Made by a program: the position numbers and the translations under genes | Notes under the pieces: generated by a model | The model's input: the letters and a program-made list of their open reading frames with translations, nothing else | The model's database searches: none | Told to the model about the DNA's origin: nothing | Part shown: piece by piece, positions 1-8,998 of the stretch | How the letters are laid out: each line of letters begins with the position of its first letter | How positions within the stretch are numbered: position 1 is the stretch's first letter | Origin: Perkinsus chesapeaki | Taxonomy: Eukaryota > Perkinsozoa > Perkinsida > Perkinsidae | DNA: 55,603 bases | Direction of reading: 5' to 3' | Assembly (NCBI GenBank): GCA_013115145.1 | Contig: JAAPAO010000192.1 | Coordinates: 1 to 55,603, forward strand

Positions 1-76
1 AATACATAGCTACTCACGCGCGCTCGCCAGTCACCGCGCTACGATAGAGCCCTCATCACATCTTCCTGCAACATAC

Positions 77-665
77 GGAAGGATTCACCGCTCCCTTCTG
101 TGCCCAGTTGATGGATGTTGGGATCTTTTGTAGGGACCTCTTGTAGAGATGAGACTCGAGATCGGCAGCTTCTCCTGTAAATCTCTCATCATCACTGTTA
201 AAGAGTTCTTTACTCTTCCTGCGTATAATGGAGAGACTGGACTTCTTGCAGACCATGTGTTTAGCGAACTCTGCCTTGGTCATGCCCGTGAACTTGTTGA
301 TCCCCATTGTGTACGATAGATCTGAAAATGAAGAAATTGCTGCTCTCCGGAAGCTGTCGAAGGTTTGGGAGAGCAGAGCGAGAGCACTTCACTGAGAGGC
401 ACGGCAGTCGCTTGCGATGCCTCACTCTTCCTGTTGGTCTCCTCGATCAGAGCTACATTTTCCCGGAACAACCTGAACCTGTATGCATCCTCGTTGCTGT
501 CTGAGTACTCTATCGAATATCTGACCAACAGTCTATAGAGGACGTTGCCAGAAAATACCTCAGTTTGAAGTCTTTGTATTTCTGAAGGACTTTGAAACCA
601 TCACTCTCGAACTCCTGAGCGAAGCACAGGGCGGCTGCTGTGGTAAAGAAGTATGCGAAGTTCAT
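77..665 (-). CDS. Papain-family (C1A) cysteine protease, N-terminal part, three exons, cut by the left edge
   Basis: Exons complement 665..559, 520..393 and 321..77 give 160 residues with consistent phases (2, 1, then 0) and introns of 38 and 71 bp. The protein starts with a hydrophobic secretion signal (MNFAYFFTTAAALCFA). An inhibitor I29 prodomain follows: FRENVALIEETN, then YTMGINKFTGMTKAEF, the usual GxNxFxD-type block with G in place of D. The last residues, PTSINWAQKGAVNPS, match the start of a mature papain-type domain. A donor (gtatgt) begins at 76, so the exons with catalytic Cys, His and Asn lie beyond position 1. The expected role is a secreted or lysosomal endopeptidase made as an inactive precursor. 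The start is the first ATG before the signal peptide. Family assignment is firm; substrate and completeness cannot be judged. Confidence 0.85.
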
Positions 666-1505
666 AGTGAAAAATGAGGGCAGCTGAGAGACACTGTTTC
701 TACGGTGTCTTGTGTAGTAGATATGGCGACAGAAAGTGGCGAAAGTCTTTTCTGGAAGCTCCACCGCCTCCCCCTATTCCCTTGTTGCACTGTTAGGGCG
801 TGGGCCCTGTGTACCAACGGGAAGCGATAACACGCTCACTAGTACGCATGCGCTACACGCCAACACCGCAGCAGCAAGCCATGGAACAAGCGGTCACCTG
901 AAGACAACGAGGCGGATATTCCGACCTCCGAGCGGTTGGAATGGAAATCATTCTCAAAATTATCTTCGACGTTATTGGCAAAAGTGGCTACATAGATGTT
1001 CCCGTTGCTTAAGATAACTATACCAAGTGGCAGAAATCGTTTCTCTCTACCAGAGCTAAGCATGAGAAGTACGTGCAACAGAGCATTCTGCATAGCTCGA
1101 TATATACCCTTGCACTATAAGATCAGACTACAAAAACTCACCAGAGTCGGCACAATTCCAAAGACTTCGTTCGAGAGTGCTACATTCGCTGGCCTCCGTG
1201 TGAGTAGAATGGGGACCAGCATAAATTATGTATTTAGGATGAGACGCGGCGGAGTTGGAAATCCGAAAGGGTTCGCTTTAGCTCTGAGTTTAACCCTGAG
1301 GGGACTGGCGGCCGAAGTAGTACCTAGTGCGCAGTAAATCTAGCGCTCCGGCCCCCGAAGCAAGGAACCTTAACCGAGCTTGGGAAGTTTCGAGCAAGCT
1401 TTGAGTTAAGAACTTTCGGAGCGTTCTAGATAAGTAACTGTCTGGGAGATGATCGAACACTGTTGCTGACGGTCGTTCCATACTAACTTATAGCTTTTGA
1501 GCAAC
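666..1505. other. Divergent intergenic region between protease and hydrolase
   Basis: About 840 bp separates the start codons of two divergent genes, so it probably holds both promoters. Open frames of up to 113 codons cross it on both strands, but none shows a family motif, clear splice sites or a convincing start. I see no RNA gene. Confidence 0.5.
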
Positions 1506-4168
1506 ATGGGAGAACCCCGTCTCGAACCCGTCCGAGGATCGGAAGTTATCATAGCTGATGATGGCTACAAACTATTCCTGAGGAATTGGCGTGACCCTGG
1601 AAGGTCGAGCGGGAAGGGAATTATTGTGTTTCTGGTGAGCCACGCATACCGATACTTGGCGCGATTCTACTGCTCTCTTTATTCTGGAAGTATGTTCGAT
1701 TAGCCGAGCGCGTTCATCTGAACTCCGCGTTGCTAACCCATATCCATTTCTAGATAATCATAATAATAATGATGTTTCCCAGGTCCATGGCATGGCCGAG
1801 CATTCTGAGCGATACGATGAGCTCGCCGGTGGTCTTGTATCAGCTCTGCCTTCGGGATCGATCGTATACGCGCACGACCAGCGCGGTCATGAGCGAACTG
1901 CTGCGGAGCTCGGTGGTGGGTTGGCGTCGTTGGGCGAAGGTAAGTGGGAGCCTTAGAGGATCCTAATAGGTCGTACCAGCCACGGAGAATGCTGGATATA
2001 TTTAAGGGGCTGCTCTGTACGTAACCTTCAGGGAGGGTTGTTGCATAAAGGTCAATACACTGAAGTTGCAACAAACTTTGAAAAGTCTTCGATTGAGGTC
2101 GTTCTTGTAAACGGTTCACTTAATAGCACATAACTACAGTATCTCGCTGGTAAACAGCGTAGTGATAAGATACTTGTTTTCTACTTGCGCCACCTTTTCA
2201 CTTTTGCCGGTCTTGTACGCTACGATGTGTGGCTCTGGCTGTCTCGATCGGTCCTATCTCTTCAGTTTCTTGTCCACAATCATCTGACCCTATATCTGTG
2301 CTTGCTGGTGATCTGGTCTTGCTGGTTAAGACTAAAGTCCCTGCCGACACGGAATACTGCCTAGTTGGCCACAGCATGGGAAGTATCATCGTCAGGCTTG
2401 CATTGGTAGAGCTAGTAAAGCAGGTGAGAACTGGGTTTACCTTCCAATTTCAACACTTACTGTTTAAGAGACTGAACTTGACAGGGAAATTGTGGATGTG
2501 TTGTAGTTGGAGGAAAAGGGGAGATGTGAACACAATGTGGTATGAACCATCTTCGAAAAGCCTTCTGCCGGAGTCGAACCGACGACCTCCCGCTTACTAA
2601 ACGGGTGCTCTACCAACTAAGCTAAGAAGGCTTCAGTTTGGCTTTGCATACAGTAGAGTCTTTATGCACACTCTTAGAGTGTTCTAAGGGTGCGGGTATC
2701 TTGGTCTTGCAGCGATCCCAAGGTCTCAAGCAAACCGCTTTCTCCTGCTCTTACGGGCAGTCATTCGTGTGTGCTAGATGGGGCTGGCTCCGTAATCAGC
2801 CCTGCTCCTCGATACGCAGCCCATCCTCTCCTTAGTTCTCTGTGGGTATCCTAACTACCGTGACAGCGCCCGAGGCTCTTGCCCCGGGCTGTTGCGTTTG
2901 ATTTACATCGGAGCTTTATCGCCTCAGGGCCTCCCCATTCCCAGTGGGGTACTCCTATCTGGTCCCCCGGCAGCTCCCGGTAGAGCGCTCAACTTCGCGT
3001 AGGCCGGTTACGCTGTTGTATTCAAGTTGGTAAACGTTCAGATATCAGTCAGTGCTTTGGATAGCGCGAGTAGTAGGTCTGGGACCGTCACTCGCCTCGA
3101 AAATAATTTTTGGCGGATATGATTCGCAAACTCGTGCACTTACTAATGACGCCACACTGCCGCAGCATTCGTGGATATCGAGCGATGAGAGTTCGGTGAA
3201 GAGGTAAGCTTCGAAGAGATCTCCTGCAGCACATTTCACAACTCAGGTACACGGAAGACCCTCTATGCGGGCACGACGTTTCTTTGCCCCTATGGGCGTC
3301 TATTCTCGGAAACCTGTCCCGCCTTACAGACTATCGCGCAGTCTTCGACTATGGTCCACCGTGTAGCCCTGTGAAAGTGTTAGTGATGGGAGGTTCAGAT
3401 GATATGTGTACATTGCAAGGAAGAGGAGTTATCGAAGTAAGTCACCACAGCGCCGGAGGCTAGAGGAAGTCCACAAAGAGGAATTGTTATTAGTTTATAC
3501 CTAGGGCTTTTTGGCATCCTTTTTATGTCGCTATTTGGCACTAGTCATTTCATACCGACACTTTCATTACTCAACGGGAAATTGTGACTGTACCATAGTA
3601 ATGCCTTTTCGTGTAATATTCCTACCATGGTGCGCTAATCATTAGAAGCTGCCAGTTGTTCTCACATGTTTTGTTAATCTCGACTCAGCTGAGATACCCT
3701 CCTAGTAATGCACTGTGGCCTGTACTCATACCCATTGGTGATAAATCTGTCGGAGTACTTGAACGCCCCCACTTTCTGAGTCTGATGATGTACATTAGCA
3801 ATGAACATAACGATGGAGTGAAATGTAGAAACCCGTGGAGTCTCCTCAAAACTTCCTTTCCTCGCCATCACATGTAGGCGACCAGGTTCATATTTTATGA
3901 TAGTTTACATATTCCATAGTACTCGTAATTTGGTACGGTGACTCCAGTCGGCGTGGGAATTGTTGTACTCGCCTGCAGTTTCAATGTTTTTCAGTGTGCT
4001 TCCGCTATGTCCCAAGTTCCAGGGCTGCCGGTCAAACACCTGCTTTACGCGAGAGGCCGTGATGAGCTTTGGCATGAAGTTAGCGGCATCAGGAAGGAAG
4101 CAATACAGGATACCATTCGGTGGGTCCTAAGTTGCAGCAGACATAACGAGGAACGATCACGACTGTGA
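1506..4168 (+). CDS. Alpha/beta hydrolase, S33 / monoacylglycerol lipase-like, seven exons, catalytic His replaced
   Basis: Proposed join: 1506..1634, 1783..1939, 2266..2423, 2928..2979, 3053..3203, 3247..3436, 3995..4168. All phases agree and the product is 336 residues, normal for lysophospholipase/monoglyceride lipase-like S33 hydrolases. Motifs in order are the oxyanion-side HGMAEHSERYDEL, DQRGHERTA, the nucleophile elbow GHSMGS, LLSGPP, DPLCGHDVSLP and KVLVMGGSDD carrying the catalytic Asp. In the last exon the family reads RHE(I/L)xNE at the catalytic His; here it reads GRDELWHEV, so Asp stands where His is expected. The enzyme would act on lipid esters if active, but may be a pseudo-enzyme. 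Intron 3 carries an antisense tRNA-Thr. The short exon 4 and its borders (2928..2979) are the least certain part; introns 2 and 6 (326 and 558 bp) could hide small exons. Confidence 0.8.
2560..2631 (-). tRNA. tRNA-Thr (anticodon AGT)
   Basis: The minus strand folds as a 72-nt cloverleaf. The seven-base-pair acceptor stem is GCCTTCT with AGAAGGC. The D arm contains AGCTTAGTTGGTAGAGC. The anticodon stem CCCGT/GCGGG encloses loop TTAGTAA, giving anticodon AGT. The T arm contains GGTTCGACTCC. TTTT directly downstream (plus 2556-2559) is a pol III stop. There is no tRNA intron. It lies antisense inside intron 3 of the hydrolase gene. Confidence 0.95.
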
Positions 4169-4325
4169 CAGTTTGAGGAACTGCAAGTATGAGCAAGATT
4201 TCAAGATTTTCTTAGTTTAATTGTCTCTAGCGTGTCACTTGTGTTATGGATTTGCTTATTTATAGCAGTATTTGGATACGCTGTCTCTTTGAATCACCTC
4301 ACATTTCTATCAGTTGTTTGTTATA

Positions 4326-6038
4326 ATGAAGAGCGAATTCGACAAAGCTCACGAGGTCGCCGCCAACCGACCAAGAGCGGGCACGTGGGAATCGCCACAT
4401 GCACGACCGCTCACTTCGTACCCTAGCTCTCACGAGCTCAACGACTTCATGCTGGAGGGCGTTCCTAATGATGCTGATCGCGGGCTAGGACTGAACAATC
4501 CTTTTTTGGCTGGACAATTCTTCCAGACCAACAAGCTGCCTACTGGGATGACCTCCGAGGAGCGCGCCAATATTGCGCAGTCCTTGGCACCTACTGCAAC
4601 CTATGAGATGCTATCTAAGATACCGAGAGAATTGGTCGAGATGGAGACGCCCGAAGGCCAAGATCTGAGGCAAAGACTTCTCAGAGGCGCCACTATTGTT
4701 TTCTTCTGCGCCGGGTATCCTGGCAAAAAGTTCATATACCAGCGTGCAGCCGAGCTTGGTGTGAAGTCAGTTATTATTGATAGTGCGGACTCATGGTCGA
4801 AAGAAATGGTTGACGAGGGTGTTATCGCCAAGTTCATTGGTCTCAACATGGACCAGCCGCCCGCGAAGATCTTCGAAGAGTCTATTACCGCCATCAAAGC
4901 GTTGAAGGATGATCCTCTTGTTGGAGAATGTGACGGTTTGTGCACCTTTGCCGAGCTTGCGGTTCCTATGGCGTCGAGGCTCTCAGAGGCTTTGGGTCTT
5001 CCTGGTCTGCTTCCTAGTGCAGTCGACAAGGCTAGGGACAAGTATGCAACCCGTAATGCTATGAAGGCCTATGGTATGCCAGTTGTCCGTAACTATTTGA
5101 TTAAGAACGAGCTCCAGCTTGAAGAAGCCGCCAAGTTTGTTGGCTTCCCTGCAGTCTTGAAGCCGATTTCTGGCGCAGCTTCGTTGGGCGTCAAGAAGGT
5201 CGACTCTGCCGATGAACTCGATTCGACCTATCACGAGCTAGCCGCTTTGCTCGCTGGGTTGAGGGTCGACTCTGGTGCATTGGAGCAGGTTACTCAGTAC
5301 GACAATGACAGCGACAACTCCGAAGCGGCTTCCCGTGGTGTGAAGGCCAACGAGGTTATTAGTCTCGATATGGTTTTGGAGGAGTATCTCGATGGTGATG
5401 AAGTCGATATTGATGTTATCATGGATGGCGGTAAGTGCCGTTTCGCTTCTGTTAGCGACAACGGTCCTACTGTCGAGCCCTACTTCAACGAGAGTTGGGC
5501 GGTGCTACCTTCTATGCTTCCCGAGGAGAAGGTCCAGAGCCTTCAAGATATGGCTGTCGATGCCTTGTTGTCGGTTGGCTTCAATAAAGGCCTATTCCAC
5601 GTCGAGGGAAAATACACCAGTCGCGGCCCGAGACTCATTGAGATCAACGCTAGGATGGGCGGTGGTCCTGTGCGTACGATACATCAGTATGTCGAAGGCG
5701 TCGACCTTGTCGTCGAGCAGCTGTTCCTGGCGTGTGGTATCCCGTCGAGGCCTCAAGCTCACGAGGCTAAGTGCGCGGTTGCTTACGGTTTTGCACTCAA
5801 CAAGAAGTCTGGTGTTGTTAAGAACATCGACTTCATCGAGCGGCATATGGACTCTCCCAAGATTATCGAGCTTCAACCATTGGTTAAGGGCGGTGAGCAT
5901 ATTGTTGGCCCCCAGGAGGGCATGCCAACGTGGCTGGCTGAGATCGTGGTTGAGGACAAGACCAGTGAGAAAGCCAAGGATGAGTGTCAACGGTTGATGG
6001 AAGTGATCGCTGATGAGTGTGCTGATAGCTTGATGTAA
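4326..6038 (+). CDS. ATP-grasp ligase resembling carnosine synthase
   Basis: A single-exon frame of 570 residues starts at the first ATG (4326); the frame is open slightly further upstream but without ATG. Residues about 125-150 form a Rossmann-like pre-ATP-grasp segment (VFFCAGYPGKKFIYQRAA). Around 230-260 is the block before the ATP-grasp fold (DKARDKYATRNAM, YGMPVV), then FPAVLKPISGAASLGVKKV for nucleotide contacts. About 437-450 is the metal/ATP motif LIEINARMGGGPVR, which together with GLFHVEGKYTSRGP resembles carnosine synthase (CARNS1/ATPGD1). Such enzymes join an amino acid to beta-alanine, GABA or a similar amine through an acyl phosphate. I infer a dipeptide or amino-acid ligase in the cytosol; the substrate cannot be read from sequence. 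It starts about 160 bp after the hydrolase stop, on the same strand. Confidence 0.85.
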   Translation: MKSEFDKAHEVAANRPRAGTWESPHARPLTSYPSSHELNDFMLEGVPNDADRGLGLNNPFLAGQFFQTNKLPTGMTSEERANIAQSLAPTATYEMLSKIPRELVEMETPEGQDLRQRLLRGATIVFFCAGYPGKKFIYQRAAELGVKSVIIDSADSWSKEMVDEGVIAKFIGLNMDQPPAKIFEESITAIKALKDDPLVGECDGLCTFAELAVPMASRLSEALGLPGLLPSAVDKARDKYATRNAMKAYGMPVVRNYLIKNELQLEEAAKFVGFPAVLKPISGAASLGVKKVDSADELDSTYHELAALLAGLRVDSGALEQVTQYDNDSDNSEAASRGVKANEVISLDMVLEEYLDGDEVDIDVIMDGGKCRFASVSDNGPTVEPYFNESWAVLPSMLPEEKVQSLQDMAVDALLSVGFNKGLFHVEGKYTSRGPRLIEINARMGGGPVRTIHQYVEGVDLVVEQLFLACGIPSRPQAHEAKCAVAYGFALNKKSGVVKNIDFIERHMDSPKIIELQPLVKGGEHIVGPQEGMPTWLAEIVVEDKTSEKAKDECQRLMEVIADECADSLM

Positions 6039-6664
6039 TTATTACCATTTTTTCACGAAGGTTCTACTTTAGGGCCACTACTGTTGATGTATTACGATTC
6101 GTCTTATACTAACAGGGGGCTGTTGTTTATCCCCTATATCGCCTTTCACTACTCTATACGAATCTGATTAGAATCGTTGGACATTTTATGTCCTATAATA
6201 AAACCACTTTACTAGCCGATCACCAGTTAGTGTCGAGTTACTTAGAGTCTTCTATACTCAACACACCATCAATAATAAGGAACTGTAGACTACTGCGTGG
6301 GAAGGAGATCTTCCTTACTGTGACAATTGCAACCGGCTATAAGTGTACCTCGTGTGTCCATAGGAGTTGAAGATGCATGTTACCGCAGCAGTGTGACGCA
6401 ATAATACTATTCAGTGAATAGTGAATAGTATTTACATTCAAGGATCGTCACTCTTTACCGTTCTTAAGCCTTTGTCACTGGTGGTGCTATAATACTATTG
6501 CCATTGTTGGTGACGTTAAAGTGTCGCTCTTCCCAAGCTTTAGTGCTGTTAGGATCAGTCAGACAGTGCTTACACTCTATGTAACAAAAGACATCCGTTA
6601 TAGAGAATATTTCAATTACGTAAGGAACGACTTCATCAGACTGAGGTATAAGTAACCGTTTACA
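6039..6664. other. Convergent intergenic region with short palindrome
   Basis: This 626-bp spacer lies between the ATP-grasp gene and the convergent methyltransferase gene. At 6406-6422 it carries a perfect palindrome with one central base (eight-base arms, actattca/tgaatagt), and a partial third copy of the arm follows. No coding or RNA gene is seen. Confidence 0.5.
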
Positions 6665-7903
6665 CTAATCTTCGCTATCACCAACAGTTGTGGACTCGAG
6701 GTGGTCATTCGATATGGAGTACTTTGACAAATAGCATACAAAGCCTCCAATGATAACCATCCTCCTTTCTAGCAACTCCAACTCCTCCACATCGGTAGCC
6801 GCTTTATCCAACCGTTTGTAGCCTTTACTCAGCAGCACACATCTCCCCGTCACCGGCCGCAGAACCAGGCTTATTGCTCGCATTACACGCGCCATGTCGG
6901 CCTTCTTCAGCTCAGTGCGGTTCCCGAAGGGCATATCAGTGACGATCCAATCGATGCTTCCGTGCTCTACTAGGCCATCAAGGCCGGCAGCGTCCCAGTC
7001 TCGAGCGTGTACGCTGCTGCCTTCAGCAAGGTGGGGCCGAGCCAGCTGACAGTTCTTTATCGCCTGTGACGTTGTGGCCCTGTTGATATCACCAGAGAGC
7101 GCGTTAACGTACGTAAAGTTGGTCGCAGCTTCGATCGGGATGGTCCCCAGACCGCCCATTATATCCAGCATGTTCCCGTGCATCGGCACCCCGTCTGTAG
7201 CGAACAGTAGCAACAGTAATGCCACCGACGGTCTCATCTTGGTGCAATGAGGAACCGACCCGAGCTGGAGATCTCGGCTCATGTAGTCGCAATAGGGAAC
7301 AACATTGAAGTCTGCTTTCTCGGGCCGAGCCTGGCTGCCTCGCTGAGGCTTACCCACAACAATGCCGAGGAAGACACTTCGATCGAAGACGATTCCGACG
7401 TACTCGAGGTCGGGGTAGCCGAGACTAACACTCCAATCGGGATGCCTCATCAGCACTGCATGACCCATAGTTCGCATCACATCATACGATTTGAAATCAT
7501 GTAGACCATCTCGGACGCAAGAAGCGCGAAAGGCGTACGCTTCGCCTCTTTCAATACCGACAATCTCCTCGGCAGCGTCCCATGCCGATTGCTCGTACAT
7601 TATGGTCTCGATCTGTCTGGCTGAGATGCCCTCAACTGCCAAATCATACGTCAGCAATGCCAGAATAGTTTGCGCTACTCGGCACTCTCGAACGAATCTT
7701 TGGACGTCATCCAAGGTCGGCACCTTTACTAGTATCTTCCCCATCGAAGCCGCACCGCCGCATGCTTTACCCTGAGTTAGGGCCCATAGTACCTCAACCT
7801 CGGTTTGAATATCCATTTGCCGAATGTAGCGTACCGCAAGCTCCTCTAGGCCCCCAGAGACAAGGACGAGCAGGGCATACTGGTGTGGAGGAGGAGTTGA
7901 CAT
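6665..7903 (-). CDS. THUMP-domain RNA guanine-N2 methyltransferase-like protein (THUMPD3/Trm14 type)
   Basis: The 412-residue single-exon frame uses the ATG at 7903; codons upstream in the frame lack ATG. The N-terminal half (about 1-165) fits the ferredoxin-like plus THUMP arrangement of tRNA methyltransferases. The C-terminal half has SAM-binding motif I, DIMGGLGTIPIEAA, near residue 247 (family: DPxCGxGTxxIEAA) and the catalytic motif IV, DWIVTDMPFGNR, near 318 (family: D-(L/M)-PFGxR). That combination is typical of the THUMPD3/TrmN branch, which makes N2-methylguanosine at positions 6/7 of tRNA, usually with a small zinc partner (TRMT112). Motif I carries G in place of the usual C, so activity is likely but not certain. 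The assignment to the THUMP methyltransferase superfamily is strong; the exact target is inferred. Confidence 0.85.
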   Translation of the reverse strand: MSTPPPHQYALLVLVSGGLEELAVRYIRQMDIQTEVEVLWALTQGKACGGAASMGKILVKVPTLDDVQRFVRECRVAQTILALLTYDLAVEGISARQIETIMYEQSAWDAAEEIVGIERGEAYAFRASCVRDGLHDFKSYDVMRTMGHAVLMRHPDWSVSLGYPDLEYVGIVFDRSVFLGIVVGKPQRGSQARPEKADFNVVPYCDYMSRDLQLGSVPHCTKMRPSVALLLLLFATDGVPMHGNMLDIMGGLGTIPIEAATNFTYVNALSGDINRATTSQAIKNCQLARPHLAEGSSVHARDWDAAGLDGLVEHGSIDWIVTDMPFGNRTELKKADMARVMRAISLVLRPVTGRCVLLSKGYKRLDKAATDVEELELLERRMVIIGGFVCYLSKYSISNDHLESTTVGDSED

Positions 7904-8076
7904 GAAAAGGAACTGCAAAAGGATCAAATGGGATATAGTTATAACGCACGAGTGACGAGAAAATTAGCAGCTAAACCAGTTGCATTGTCGTTGCGAGGAA
8001 TGGAGAAAAGAGGATTCTATGGTATGGGAACATTGATCAACTAGTATCTTAGGTTGAACCGTGCAAGATACAAAAA

Positions 8077-8334
8077 ATGTCAAAGTTTCCTGCACGACCG
8101 CGAAATCGATCACCTCCCCCGAACATTTCTATTACAAACTTCGTCTCTATTTTTGCTCTCGCTGTCGCTCTCGCTGCATCATCCGCTACAGTGAAGGGCA
8201 GTCCTGCCGGCGTAATCCAGTTTCATTTGAACATAACAACAGTAACTGTCGATCTTGCTCTGCCCGATCACACAATTCACCACTGTCCAACACAATGTTG
8301 TGTCATGTCTCCCATAAAGTATCTTTCAAGCTAA
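8077..8334 (+). CDS. Possible small secreted or membrane protein (hypothetical)
   Basis: An 85-codon frame with ATG after an A-rich leader (caaaaaATG) encodes a basic N-terminus, then a hydrophobic stretch (FVSIFALAVALAASSA, about residues 25-40) that could be a signal peptide or anchor. The last 45 residues include CPTQCC. I recognise no family. It could be the first exon of a longer gene, or chance. Low confidence. Confidence 0.25.
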   Translation: MSKFPARPRNRSPPPNISITNFVSIFALAVALAASSATVKGSPAGVIQFHLNITTVTVDLALPDHTIHHCPTQCCVMSPIKYLSS

Positions 8335-8998
8335 TGCTATACTGGCAAATTGCTCAATAGTGTTCACCACCAGTATCTCCTGAATGCTCCATGCTACAAT
8401 GCTTACGTTTTCAACGGATGAGTGTCAATTCGGTAATGTATGTAGCAGTTTTTTGGGCGAACGCTTCCTCGTTCAGCTAATTTGTAATCCGTTATTTTGC
8501 TAAGTTGGTCTCTAGGCAGTACTAGTAGGGTTTCTGGTTTAAGATGGGCACTCCTACCATGTAGCTTGGTCTTCCTTCTTCCCTGGTCTTTTCTCTATGA
8601 AGGCTGTCTCATTGGGAGCTTCATTAGCTTTGTGGAAGTCCTCTGGGATCGCTGTAGATTTGTGTACTATAGTATGTTTTCTTCGTATTGTAAGCAAGTC
8701 GGGCGAGTGCTCATTGCTTCCGAATTTTCGCATAAATCGCATAAGTTACGGGGGGAGAAAAGTGGTAATTCTGACGTCTGCTGTCCTCAAAGAGACGTGT
8801 CCGTAGCTTTGCGTGAGCTTTGTGCAAATTGTCTCTTTTCCAATTCGCTGTGACTCGTGGAACGCTATAGCTGTTGTTTCCAAGCAAACTAGCTCCACTG
8901 CAGAGCAACGGATTACTCTAAAAACACTCTAACAGTTTTATTTCTATTCGTATCGCTCTTATTTATTCCTTCCAGTTCGATTGAACTTCCACCTAATC
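8335..8998. other. Upstream region of the fumarate reductase gene
   Basis: About 660 bp precede the large redox gene. Open frames of up to 118 codons occur but lack motifs and compete on both strands, so I do not call them. Probable promoter and leader of the downstream, apparently highly expressed gene. Confidence 0.4.

Noticed and set aside
1-76. Continuation of the cysteine protease active-site exon
   Set aside because: Starts with a donor and contains no CGSCW-type residues in any minus frame; treated as intron.
8497-8906. Overlapping frames before the fumarate reductase gene (up to 118 codons)
   Set aside because: Both strands are open by chance and no frame shows a family signature or spliced continuation.
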